From Panagrolaimus kolymaensis (Eukaryota; Nematoda; Chromadorea; Rhabditida; Panagrolaimidae), in contig JAJQJQ010000029.1 in assembly GCA_028622995.1 (NCBI GenBank), positions 1,488,001 to 1,552,000 on the forward strand: a stretch of DNA of 64,000 nt. Reading direction: 5' to 3'. Of the stretch, positions 11,341 through 22,452 are shown piece by piece. Under the pieces are notes generated by a model. It was not told the DNA's origin. It saw nothing but the letters and a program-made list of their open reading frames with translations, and searched no databases. Made by a program: the position numbers and the translations under genes. Each line of letters opens with the position of its first letter. Within the stretch, counting starts at the first letter, position 1.

Positions 11341-12027
11341 GTTCAATTATGCCCTTTTGAAATTGCGGAAAATTGTTTTATCAAAGGCAATTTTGGAACT
11401 CGATGCATTTTGGAAGGTGAAACTTTGGTTAGTTATTACCAAACCACAAAGATTTATAGCGAATTTGAAAATTGCATTGTACCTTTATTGAAAAACTTGA
11501 CAACGACGACGACAACAAAACATGATGGAAGATTATTTCCAATCGAAGAAATGGTAGATCCAAAGGAAAAATATTATTTTGAAAAATATTATGAAGTGTC
11601 TTTGCAAAGTGAAGATAATTTAATTATTCAAAATGCATGTAAAGTTGCTTTAACCTTTCAATGTTTTACATATTCTCATTGTTTTATTAAATCTCATTAT
11701 TCCGCAATAATTGATGTGATTCATGCGTGTCAAAACGAAACATCAAAAAAAGAAACCAAAAAATTTTGGAATAATTTGGATTCTGGAAATACTAAAGTAT
11801 CGTCGATGGAAAGAAAAATTTTTGCTCCTCCAAAACTTGAATCAACGACACCTTCGATTTCTACGACGACCTTCAAACCAAAAAATATATTTAATCTTGA
11901 TTTAGAGAAAGAAGATGAAGAAGAAAAAAATCTGAGTTTTATTGAACAACTCACGATTGGTCAATTAAAAAATCTCAAAAAATATGGACAAAACGATCCA
12001 AATTTTAAGAGACTAATTTGTGAATAA
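11341..12027 (+). CDS. Secreted Cys-rich protein, copy B
   Basis: The visible exon starts after a TTTTTAG acceptor at 11340 and runs to a TAA, encoding about 228 residues from VQLCPF. It carries the same cysteine pattern as copy A, with the motif HCFIKSHYSAIIDV. A Thr/Ser-rich linker and an acidic segment follow, then a C-terminus ending in LKNLKKYGQNDPNFKRLICE. It is the intact member of the pair. The upstream exon, which should carry the signal peptide, was not identified. An F-box-like gene on the opposite strand lies between the two copies. Function unknown; an extracellular role is inferred from copy A. Confidence 0.62.
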   Translation, partial: VQLCPFEIAENCFIKGNFGTRCILEGETLVSYYQTTKIYSEFENCIVPLLKNLTTTTTTKHDGRLFPIEEMVDPKEKYYFEKYYEVSLQSEDNLIIQNACKVALTFQCFTYSHCFIKSHYSAIIDVIHACQNETSKKETKKFWNNLDSGNTKVSSMERKIFAPPKLESTTPSISTTTFKPKNIFNLDLEKEDEEEKNLSFIEQLTIGQLKNLKKYGQNDPNFKRLICE

Positions 12028-12274
12028 AATTTCAAAATTATTGTTTTCATTTTTGAATCTGTAATTTTATCCCCCAACTCTGCTGTTAATTTATATTGAT
12101 CATAATTTTTATTAAAGTTTTTATTATAAAATTTTGTATGCAAGAAAAAAAGCTTTACTCTTTTTTGTTTGTTTGTTTTGTAAGCGGCTTTATTATTTGA
12201 TTAATTAAGCATTTAAAAAATATATGTAAAACAAAGATTTTATTGAACTGAATAGAATAACCTTGACTTTTATT

Positions 12275-12623
12275 TTACATTTTTTCTTTAAGTTGTTCAA
12301 TTTTTTCTCCAGGGCTTAAATTCATATGGTCGCTGCAAAATCGAACAGGGCCAAAACGTTTGAATAAAAAATCTATTTTGCATAAACTTTCATCAATGAA
12401 GCAAAACCCAGGTTTCAATTGTTCATCGCAAACACAACATCGGAAACATTCTTCGTGGACTAAAATAAAAAATTTGCTTTTTTTCGAACGAATTTTTTGT
12501 TTGACTAGCGTCGATGAATTGATTACCTGTATGTTTTTTAATTTGAAATTTAGGCGCCATAACTTCAATGGGTTGATGGCAAATATAGCATTCTTTTGTT
12601 TGAGGACCACTTGAGAAATCCAT
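12275..12623 (-). CDS. Small single-LIM-domain protein
   Basis: Two exons (12527-12623, 12275-12459) give 93 residues. The LIM zinc ligands are present in order: CYIC near the N-terminus, HEECFRC, then CVC, and CSDH near the C-terminus. This matches C-x2-C / H-x2-C / C-x2-C / C-x2-H, which bind two zinc ions. A short charged tail (EKIEQLKEKM) follows. No second LIM, PDZ, homeodomain or kinase region is present, so this would be a LIM-only adaptor mediating protein contacts. The exon junction is in phase 1 with a canonical GTAATC donor and TTTTAG acceptor. Its specific partner cannot be inferred. Confidence 0.78.
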
Positions 12624-13470
12624 AATTTATTTTTGATTTTTTTTATCTTTCTGAAATTAGAGCGAAAGTAAAAAATTCTGCAAAATTGAACAAAATTCGG
12701 ATTCAAAATGGTAAAAAAAATTAAAACTTTCTTATTTTTTTTTCGCCGTTGGCTAAATAATTTTTTTAAATGAAAATCACTATTTTTAAAGTCAAAAAAA
12801 TCTTCGAATGAAAAAGAAAAGTCCAGCAAAAAAATAGTAAAGAAACAAATAAGCATTCAATAAATTTTAGATCTTTTTTTACTAATGAAAGAACAAACAT
12901 AAAAAAATGAAAGTGAAAGTGAAAGTGATAAAAATGAGGGAACAAAACACTCACATTGGATTGATGGGTTGTTATTGATCCTTTTTTTGACTTCCAGATT
13001 TTAAAAAAAATAAATTTGTTTTAGAAGAGCAAGTGTTAGTTTATCTCTTTCTTTTTTTTTAACACACAGCTTGTGGGGGAACCCAAAAAGATAATGCATT
13101 CATTGATTGATTATGACGGCCAGCGATTTTAATTTATAAAACAGCTGCTTTTGTTTGTTTTTTTCGTGTGTGAATGGACGGAGAACGGGCTTATAGCTTC
13201 TAAAATCTCATCGATCTTGTTCAAGAGAAAATATCATTTTCTTATTTATCAAATTTTCTCTCTTTACCGTTCAGCAACAAACAAAATATGAATCTAAACA
13301 AAAACTTTATTTCAAAACCAAAAACAATTTTTTTTAAAAAATTAAGAAAAATGTCAGAATTTTTTTTAGGTAAAACAATTTAAAAACGAAAAAGATTTTA
13401 AGAAAAATGTTTTAAATTTAAAAAGCCAAAACTTTCGTTTTCTTTGCCTTGCTTCATTTAGCTTTTCTTA
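12624..13470. other. Intergenic spacer
   Basis: This AT-rich stretch includes a short GTGAAA-type tandem near 12910-12930 and runs of T. I see no exon, RNA gene or element with defined ends. Confidence 0.4.
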
Positions 13471-14035
13471 TGCGTTACGTTTTTCAACGAAAGCTTTTTG
13501 AAGCTTTTGTAATTCTTCTCCATCAAAACCAGGAAATTTGATTATTGGTGGAAGCATTTTGCTATTTTTTCCATTTTTAAGGACGAAATCCACAAAATTT
13601 TGAAGTTTTGTTTTGTATTCCTCAGAAATTGAATCACAAAATTCTAGAGTAATTTCAGTTACAGTTTGTGTCTAAAAAAAGAGATTAAATATGTTTAAAA
13701 AAAATATAAAAAGAGAACAACCTTTATGTAATTTGAAAATGTTTCAAAATCAAATGTTTCAGGGATGTTCTTAAGTTCAAAATGCCATAAGCACAAAAAA
13801 TATGAGGTTTTCATTATCGTTTTTATTGAGTCTTTGGTATAAACCAAATTGTTAGAATGTCCACTAAAATTAAATTCTAAGCTTATTAAAAAGTCTTTAT
13901 GGCTATAAAATTAATTTTTTTTTATAAAACTTACAAATGAAATTTTGTCAGAAGATTAGGAAAAGAAGCAAAAATTTCTTCGATTGTCATAAAATCGGAT
14001 TTTTTTTTAATTCGAGACAAATCAAAGTCTGGCGG
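13471..14035 (-). pseudogene. 5'-truncated F-box-like family copy
   Basis: Three exons of the family C-terminal domain remain: about 13936-14035, 13729-13863 and 13471-13673. They read through SDFMTIEEIFASFPNLLTKF, a block with HSNNLVYTKDSI, and a last exon with ITLEFCDSISEEYKTKLQNF ending at TAA. They align with the corresponding exons at 9134-9614. The family N-terminus (F-box-like part and central half) is missing, and the copy stops abruptly where the 1.5-kb palindromic element begins near 14041. The surviving exons keep clean splice sites, so the break looks recent. Confidence 0.7.
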
Positions 14036-14040
14036 ACATG

Positions 14041-15574
14041 AAAAAACTCATCTATGGTTAATCGAGGCTGAAAAGTCGGATCCTAGGGTTAAAAAATACG
14101 TAGATCACGAATCTGAACTCAGATTTATAGAACATATAGGTGGAAATGAAGTTACAGATTGTCTCACCACGAAAATCCAAAATTCTATAATTAATTTTTT
14201 ATGGCTTGCTCTAGGGGTTATTTATAGCGTAGATTAACGTTTAGGACAAGTTTCAGAATTTTACTCTTACTCATTCTTGAGTTCCACGTCCTCAAAGTTT
14301 ACAATTTGTAAGTTTTAATATATCCCATAGGAGAACCTCCATTTTTTTCAAGGCCGTGAAAAATGTTGTCCACTACGATTAATCCTAATAACATACTGAA
14401 AAATCGTATCGAATAAAAAAAAATTCCTACTGGGGGGAAGAAATACTTTTGACTCCTTGAATGCGGATAAAAGCACACGATGCAAAAGAAGGTTTATTGA
14501 AAACTACATTATAAACATTAGTTTTGAAGGAAATGTTTTGTAGAAAAATTAAAACAAACATAAAAAAAATTATTGGTAAGAATAAAAACATTATATGCCT
14601 TACTTTAGCCACCATACCAACCCAATACTTAATAAACCCAAAATTAATAAAATTAAAAAAATCGAATATTTACAATTCTTTATTTTTAATTAAAACTCAT
14701 TATTCCTAGACCTAATTTGGGTCGTAGAAACCGAATTTAATAGCCACAAATACATTTCATTGGCTAATTCTCGAGTTATGAATTTTTAAAATATGCAAAT
14801 TTTCGCTCAGTCATAACTTTATTATAAGTAAGAACTTGTTTGAAACTAATGCCAAATTCGGTTTCTACGACCCAAATTACGTCTAGAAATGATGAGTTTA
14901 AAATTAAATCCTTGATTTAGAGAATATTTATTATTTTTATCTATCGTGTGCTACTATTAAACTTCTAAAATTCAGGAAAAATCATTCAGTCAAGGAATAT
15001 TTTTTTTTTCGATTTGTAAAATCATTAAATAATTTTTTCTACGTTTTTGGATAGTTTTTGGAATTTTTTCAGGTATTTATGATATACTTGTCCATATACC
15101 TCATATTGGTGTATCATCTTAGTGACTGGAGAATATATACGTAACATCACTTTTTTTTAAATGTATTTCAGCTCAAATATGTAAAAATATATGGAGAATT
15201 TAATCCCGGTGAGAAAACTCCCCAATAGGGCTTCTATGACATACTTCTCCAGTCAAAACCATAATTCATACTCTTTGATAGCGGCATACTGCTATTTTTA
15301 TATTAACTTCGATGGTTGGGATCAATTACAATGTTGTTCGCCACATTTTTACGAATCGAATGATATATAAAACTTAAAAAAATAAAAAAATCCATAATTA
15401 TGCTGATTAGATTACTGTATGTCCAGAATGAGTATATCAAATGGCAAAACGGCCTCTATTTTCGTGATTTTAATAGTTAAAAACCCCTAGGATCGAGTTT
15501 TCAGTCATAAAAAAGCAAAAAAAAAAATTTGTTGTTCCGGCTGAAGCTCGATTTTCAAAAAAAATGAGTTATAA
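14041..15574. mobile_element. Palindromic (foldback-like) element, non-coding
   Basis: Both ends carry matching inverted motifs: AACTCAT, then an ATCGAG block, a CTGAAAA block and GATCCTAGGG at the left (14045-14090). The same motifs occur in reverse complement at the right (15484-15570). In the centre a second inverted pair runs from about 14690-14740 to 14860-14905, sharing TAATTTGGGTCGTAGAAACC over more than 40 bases with few mismatches. Shorter complementary pairs such as GCACACGAT (14474 and 14942) lie between. No transposase or other protein is encoded. Target duplications were not found, so the exact limits are approximate. Confidence 0.5.
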
Positions 15575-16146
15575 ACGCTAATATATTTTTTATTTAATTT
15601 TTTTATTTCTCTGTTTGGTTTTTCAACTTTAAAAATAGTTCAAATTATTACATCAAATACATGGGAATCTTGGCTTTAACTTAGAAAATTTATTTTTTCA
15701 AGACACAAACTAAAAACGATGATTATTTTTGTACTTTCCGCTTAAAACGACAATAAAATATTGTAAACATAATTACTCAACAAACGAATACAAAAATTTT
15801 GAAATCACATTAGTGCTAATTAACCAGAATGGACTGTGCAAAAAGGAATTTATAATTTTAAAAAAGCCTCGCTAAAAAGGTAAAAAAATGTTATATTTTT
15901 GCTTTTTATATTTTCTTGGTTCCAAAATTTACGGTATTACACTTATTCCTTTAGCTAGCTTCTTTTTGGTTGTGATTGTGGATTAAAAAAAGTCTAAATA
16001 TCTGGTTTTAGTCACACAAAAAAAGTGTGAGGCAAAAATGGTGCAAAAAATTTCCTCGCTAAAACGCTTTATTATTTTTTTATTTTCAATCTTCAAAATT
16101 ACCGTATCTCTTTATTTTTAATTATAAATTAATTACTTTTTTAAAG
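15575..16146. other. Spacer upstream of a 5'-incomplete receptor
   Basis: No exon encoding the missing first membrane segments of the downstream receptor was recognised. The DNA is AT-rich and unstructured apart from its border with the palindromic element. Confidence 0.35.
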
Positions 16147-16926
16147 AAACCCTTCATCCTCCACTGGTTTGGCTGGAGTAATAATAGGTAAATTATTAAA
16201 TTATTTTTATTATGGAGCAAATGTATTTCAACTTATAAAATCCGCTAATCGATTCTTTGCAACTACATATCCAATAAAATATCGAATATTATTTTCCATA
16301 AAAAATGCTAAAATTATTATATCGATTGTTGCAATATTAAGTGTATTTCTTATTTCACCATTTTATTTATATGATTGTAATTTTTTATTTCATCCCGAAA
16401 CCTATGTTTGGAAAGTTCGAAATTCTTCTTGCGAAATTTTATTTACGATTGTGGATTTAAGTTTTACAGCTACAACTTTAATGGTTTCATTCATTTTTGA
16501 TGTAATTACTTTTATACAATTAAGATTTTTTAAAAGCTCAACACAAAATTTACAAAGAGATATAAGATTTTTTTCTCAAGTAAGTACCTAGTTTTAAGTT
16601 TTTGTTTTTTTTGGGATGCACATGGGTCTCAAATTTTATACAATTCAATATTTATTTTACAGACATGTATTACCACAGCTTTGTATGCCCAAATATTTAT
16701 TGGATTTGATATTTTGTTTCCATTTGCAAATACAACTTGGACCATTTTTCTATCTCGAACGGTTATGTGGCAATCCGCTCATGCAGCAAATCAGTAAGTT
16801 AACAAACAACAAGCATTGAATAAAGTTGTCTGAGGAAAAACTTTTAGATTCTCATTTGTCGTATTTAATGCTCTAATTTTTCCGGATAAAATGAAAGTTG
16901 TTTCAATAACCAAAGGATCAAAATGA
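16147..16926 (+). CDS. Serpentine chemoreceptor, srx-like, 5' end missing
   Basis: Exons 16147-16579, 16663-16793 and 16848-16926 join in frame. The first visible exon opens after an AAAG acceptor with a loop/TM3 region containing SANRFFATTYPIKY, the nematode counterpart of the DRY region of serpentine receptors. Four to five hydrophobic segments follow, ending with FSFVVFNALIFP and a short basic tail. This fits 7TM_GPCR_Srx-type chemosensory receptors. The first two to three membrane helices and a start codon are not found upstream, where a non-coding palindromic element lies at 14041-15574. The gene is therefore either 5'-truncated or begins in an exon I could not see. If functional it would act at the ciliary membrane of sensory neurons. 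Confidence 0.6.
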
Positions 16927-17089
16927 AATGAGAAATCTTATCGCTAATGTTTCTTAAAATTGTTACATTGTTAGAAAAGTCACGAAAATACATAAATTAG
17001 TTAATATTTATTAAATACGAAAATGAACAGTTTATATATTAAAAAACAAAATAATAATAACATTTTTTCTTTCATCTTTCATTCAGGAA

Positions 17090-18400
17090 TTAGAAGGTTA
17101 AATTGTTTAAGACTGAGGTAAATGTTGATAGGATGATTGCGATGACGTTCAAGATAACGACGAAAATGAGGACGAAAAAAGCTCCACCCAAAGCAGCAGA
17201 ATCATCTCGAATCACAACTAAAAAATAAAGAATGTTAAAAGGAGCGATAAAAGACGCAAAAAAAACATACAAGAAGAGTTTTTGACGTAATTATCGGTGA
17301 GAAGTTTGTCAAAATCTAAAAACAATGTGATGATGAGTTAGTTCGATAGTCGTTCCATATATAAGCTTACTTCCAACATCAGCAACACCGAAACCAAATA
17401 CAGTCATACCAGCAACGAGGAAAAGAGCAGAAAAAGTTGATGTAATAGGAATAACATCCAAGAAATGTTTACTACAGCAGCAAGTGAAGAATGAAACGAT
17501 AGTCCAAAAGAAATTGAAAGTGGTAATAAGGCTTGCAAAAATGAAGAGAACAAGACCAGCGACTTCATATGCATTTGAATCCTAAAAAATAATTTCAATG
17601 TATCACATGAGCAGGAAAAGAAAGAAGAAACATACGGTGTTATACCATTGTTCACAAAATGGATGAAAGCTTGAATCATCGTCCATTAATTTCTTTAGTG
17701 ATGCGTTGTATTTATAAAGTTCCTTATCCAATATGGCATTATCTCCATATCTTGAACAGCTTTTGGAAAATCCAGTCTTGATAATATATTCTGCAGGAGC
17801 TTTTGGATCTTTGATGACGAGATTATTACCAGGAAATGAATGATAACGCCAATCTAAAAAACGAAGAATCATAAGTAAATAACAAATAACCAAGGCGAAA
17901 GAAAGGTAACACGTGAGCCACTAACTAATGCGGTACATTAAACGGACAATGATGAGACATGAGAAGGGTAAACAAACATCCAACATACGTGGGACAAATA
18001 CAACTACCTTAAGCTAATGCTCATTCGGTAGGTTAAGGTGATATTGTTAGCCCACGATTACATAGTAAAAAGCATGGTTGACTAATAAGAAGTCTAGCAA
18101 TAAGCAAAGCAAAATCTATAGCATTAGATGGATGCTATTAACTACTAACTCAATAAGGCTAATGGCCTCTAAGTTTCATAAGTAGCGTCCCAAGTTAGTG
18201 ATCGTTAAGCTGCATAAATAAACATTATTGATAACTTTGATGTGTTTTCATTAAGAAGAAGGAAGCAAGCATAAAGACAAATAACCATGTAAAAAAGTTA
18301 AAGAAAACATACCTTTAAGAAAGAGATCAATATCAATCAAAGCAGCGGATACAAAAAATATAAAGATCAAAGCAGCTTTTCCCAACCAGATAATACACAT
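17090..18400 (-). CDS. Four-membrane-segment (claudin-like) protein
   Basis: Five exons (18313-18400, 17636-17853, 17371-17581, 17271-17315, 17090-17217) give 229 residues. TM1 is in the first exon. A long extracellular loop follows with a W near its start and cysteines in KSCSRYG and FCEQWYN. Two adjacent membrane helices with a CCC patch between them come next, then a short loop and a last helix. The topology (four helices, large first loop with paired cysteines) is that of claudin/PMP22-like or related tetraspan proteins, but the claudin W-GLW-C-C motif is not clear. A junctional or vesicle membrane role is possible. All junctions are canonical and phases agree. Intron 1 is long (about 460 nt). 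Confidence 0.68.
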
Positions 18401-18999
18401 TGTTGTTGATGTTGTTGAAGTTTTTTCACCAATGAATGAAGACGATCGAACGAACACTTGACAGCAGCAACAAAAGTTGAAAATGACAGCAACAACAAAA
18501 ATAGTTTCATTATTGAAGCATTTTCATGCAAAATTGAACATATGCAAATTTTTGGAACAAAGAGCTTGTCAATCAGCAAAAGCATTATCTTGAAAAACAA
18601 AGCAAAAAGTAAGAAAAAAACATCAAAAGTTAATCCCAAAAAATATGAGTGTTGCATAAATAAAAGTAAGCAAATCAAACGTCCGCATTAACACATAGAG
18701 ACCTACTTCACGAAGCTTGTTTAACTTAATGTTTGTTGTGAAACATTTATATGAATATCTGAGTAATATATAGGTAGTAGTGTCATGGAATAAAAGTTAA
18801 AAGAAACGGGAAGAATGGATTAGACAAGAGAAATTATGCGTACTAAAGATCTTCTCAAAAAAACATAAACAAATTGCATGTAAAAGTTTGATAATGACAC
18901 TTTTTTTTTGAACTCAAAACAATATTAACAACAACAACTTTATTCATAAAACATCAAAGATAACGTTTAAAACAAAAAAACAACAAAGTAATAAATAAA
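18401..18999. other. Spacer between two minus-strand genes
   Basis: No exon in register with either neighbour was found. AT-rich DNA; nothing further seen. Confidence 0.35.
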
Positions 19000-20674
19000 T
19001 TAATACTTAAACTTGAGCATATATGGACAAGATTTAAGCATTTGATTCTTGATAGCCAAAAGGTAAAGTTTAGTTGGCAAAGAAGATGAACGGAAGGAGA
19101 GAGTGAAATGAGCGTATGAATGTTTCTAAAAAAGAAGTACATATAAATAAGAACGAAGTGAATGGAAAGTATTACCTTCATAAAAACAAGAAAATTGTTA
19201 GGATCAAATTGAAATGGATCAATGTTGTATAATTGAAATACTTTGAGGTGTTCAAAGCATGGAAGTTTAGCCAAATTTTTCGATGTTTTCATATTAACAC
19301 TGTAGAATTTGTCACCAACAACATCACTGAAAAACAAACTTATAAATATATTCACATCGGAAAAGAAAACTTACTATCTAAATTTTTCAATGTTTGGCAG
19401 CATTTCCATGATATTTTCAAGGGGAATCAAAGCATTGTTTGTATCAGTAACCAAAACATCGGTGAAATAAAGATTTTTGATAGTTCCAGGAGCAGCAATG
19501 TTTTTGAAAGTATTCCAACGAAGATTTTTCCAATGCAAGAAAAGATCGGTGATTTTCCAAACAAGAACATTTTGAAGCAATCCAGGAAAAACTACAGCAT
19601 CATTCTTAACAGAGTCAGCATTGCCGATCCATGGATCAGAATCAAAGTAGGAAATAGCACCATCAAGGATCAATTTCCTGTTAGATTTGACCTCATTTAG
19701 AAACAAGTTGTTGTTCTCATCACAGCGAATTTTTAGAGGTTTTACATCTTCATCCAATGTTAAGAAAGCATTCCACGAAGTTCCAGTTTTGACTTTGACA
19801 AGCTTTTTGATAACAAGAGGTTCGCTAGTTTCACTTTGTGTAGTAGCATTGCTGTTTACAACACGTTTGATTCCAGCAGGAACAGGAGCCTCGTCAAAAT
19901 TGTCAATCTAAAACGCGATAGTCAGTTACAAGAATATCGATAAAGCAAAGTTACCAAAAGGGCGTTGCAAGGTGATTGCAAGCGAGCAGTTTGTTGTTTT
20001 AATTCAACGATCTTAGCTTCGAAGCTTTTCTTTTCTTCTTCACGAGCTTTGAGGTCTTCCCCTTTCTTCAATTCCAATGCAGCGATATTAGATTCCAAAC
20101 TCTTTTTGACGGCATCGAAAGATTGACGATCAACATCTTGTTTGCGTTCCATATCAGCAATCTGAAAAATAACAAAATAAATAAAATATTCAATTTCAAA
20201 GCATGCTGTTAAGTAACTCACAGTTTCGCGCTGTTTAGCAACCGTTGCCATCAATTCAGCGATTGTTTGCTTCAAATGACTTTTTTCAGCATCATCAATT
20301 GCATCTCGAACTCCTTGCATTTGAAGAATGGTTGATTGTTCACCCATTTGAACTTGATGATTCAAAGCTTCATTTTCAAAATGAGAGACTTCGTTTCGAA
20401 GTTTCTGAACATCATTTTGAATCATTTGTCGAAGTTCATAGTTCTTTGATTCCAAAGTTGCCACCTAAAACAAAAAGGCAATAATTAAAGAATATAAAGA
20501 AGAAGAAAAACACACAGTTTTGAGAACATCGTTATGAGCAGATTTCCAAACAGCTACTTCATGCTTCAAAAGTTGAATTTCACGCATTTGCGATGATGGA
20601 GTTGAAAGAGTACGAACATCTTCATAGCCTAAAGATGGCGGTGGTCGACCAAGTTGTTGGTGAAAGTTATCCAT
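19000..20674 (-). CDS. Coiled-coil protein with F-box-family C-terminal domain
   Basis: Six exons (20516-20674, 20222-20464, 19955-20161, 19375-19907, 19176-19326, 19000-19125) give 472 residues. Residues about 40-200 are a charged coiled coil rich in Glu, Lys, Gln and Leu. A Pro/Thr-rich hinge and a C-terminal domain of about 250 residues follow, containing TIKNLYF, MLPNIEKFR, LPCFEHLKVF and FDPNNFLVFMK. These match the C-terminal half of the F-box-like genes in this window (for example ENLKIF and FDFELFTNKF at 62335-62479), with introns at the same positions and phases. The F-box-like segment is absent. By analogy the C-terminal domain recognises a ligand, while the coiled coil would drive oligomerisation. 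A close relative lies at 57731-59243. Confidence 0.75.
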
Positions 20675-20876
20675 GACTTTGTTTGAAGCCTTAAATTTAA
20701 AAAAATGAAGCAACGTAAAAATAAAAGAAGAACGCGTAAAATTAGAACGAATGAAGAGTTTTTCGTTTTTGCTAACAAAAAAAAATAGTGAAGCCGCCAA
20801 AAGAAAAGTACTGTGGATAAACGTTTCGAGACCAAAGTATGTTTCAAAAAAAGATAGTTTTCGTGAAACAAAGCTT

Positions 20877-21744
20877 CACCACCATTTTTCGACGAAATAT
20901 TTGTTCTAGAAAAACAGACAGTAAACTTTCGCTTCAAGGATCTTCCCAAAGGCGGAAATTCAAAAATAAAGGGGTTTTTTCATTGATAATATGGAAATTT
21001 TGGTGGAATTTTTTTATTGAAACATTAAAAAATATGGTTTTATTTATTATTGAAGCTTTATTGCTTCTAAAAATAATCAGATATATATATTTTTATTAGT
21101 TCACTGTGAAGTGAAAATGACTGGTTGGTTGATTTTTTAACTTTTCGCTAAAAACAAAAAATGTCAAAAAATGGCATACTTTCTAACATGGATATTAATT
21201 ATTTTTTAAAGAATTTTTGACATTTTATTGATTCTAGGGTAAAAAAGCATGAAAAATCTGATTTTTCCACCCAAAGAACAGGTAAAAATAGTGGAATATG
21301 ACTGTTTTGAAGTTCTTAAAGTATACCTTATTTTCAAAATGCATCTCCTCCTCAGGAAGTGCAAAAATTTTATGTAATACCTATCTAGAAATGTTCAGCA
21401 TGATCGACTTAGTCTACGATGTTGTGAGATTCTTCAAACGTCTGTTTGTTCTCGAGTTATGAATTTTTGAAGTAAAGGTGCGCGTGTTGATGCATCTCAA
21501 CGCCTTTATCTGTGATATATTTATCAAAGGACACTTGTAAAAGTTGTCAAAAACGATAAAATAAGCTTCAATAATAAATAAAACCATATTTTTTAATGTT
21601 TCAATAAAAAAATTCCACCAAAATTTCCATATTATCAATGAAAAAACCCCTTTATTTTTGAATTTCCGCCTTTGGGAAGATCCTTGAAGCGAAAGTTTAC
21701 TGTCTGTTTTTCTAGAACAAATATTTCGTCGAAAAATGGTGGTG
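20877..21744. mobile_element. 868-bp element with 182-bp terminal inverted repeats
   Basis: The left arm (20877-21058) and right arm (21563-21744) are near-identical reverse complements starting CACCACCATTTTTCGACG. The flanks GCTT at 20873-20876 and GCTT at 21745-21748 are a candidate 4-bp target duplication. The 504-bp interior encodes nothing recognisable, so this is a non-autonomous foldback or MITE-type element. It lies between the coiled-coil gene start and the chemoreceptor pair. The arms' high identity suggests recent insertion or ongoing arm homogenisation. Confidence 0.8.
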
Positions 21745-22452
21745 GCTTGATAACTCTTTTTTGTTTTTTTTTGTTGATGAAAACAGGAATCTTTCATCCT
21801 AAAAGATTAGCAAATAAGTTTTATTTATGAAATCTCTATATCAAACAACTCAATTACTGAATATTTGTAGTTGTATGAGATAAGAAGCTTGAAGAAGTAA
21901 AAAATTTAATGAACTTCGGTTAAAAAAAATCAGATGCAATTTGGAAAAATCAATATTTCTTTCTTTTTTTAAATGTTAAATCCCTTTTTTTAGTTTAGCA
22001 ATTATGTGTTTTATCGAATAAATGTATACAAACTACAAGATTTAGTCTCATTCTTTCAACAATAAAATTCTAACTTAAAAAATTTCTATTTTCTGCTATT
22101 TGTGATTCATAATTTTTTCTTTAACATTTTTTTTTGTAATTTTTTTAAACCAAAAGATTAAAGAACGGCCTAACTTGATTTATTATGTAAGTAAAAGAAG
22201 TAACCTTTTTAAACTTTAATTTAATTTTTATTAACCTTTTTATTTTATTTTTTTTATCACGATTTTTTTTTATAGAAAAGAAAAAATGCTTACAAATTTT
22301 TTTGCTCTGTTTTGAATCTAATGTTTAATCTTCGTCTTCGTATAAAAAAAGGAGAACTGTAATAAGCCTCTAAAGTTTCCGTCGCTGGCAGTTGTAAATA
22401 AAAATTATTTTACGTTTTTTTTATTGAATCGGCTTTTTTAAGAAAAGAAAAA
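21745..22452. other. Spacer upstream of chemoreceptor copy A
   Basis: AT-rich DNA without recognised exons. It should hold the promoter of the receptor gene starting at 22453. Confidence 0.35.

Noticed and set aside
14427..14709. Small open frames inside the palindromic element
   Set aside because: AT-rich, no transposase motifs, present on both arms only by palindromy.
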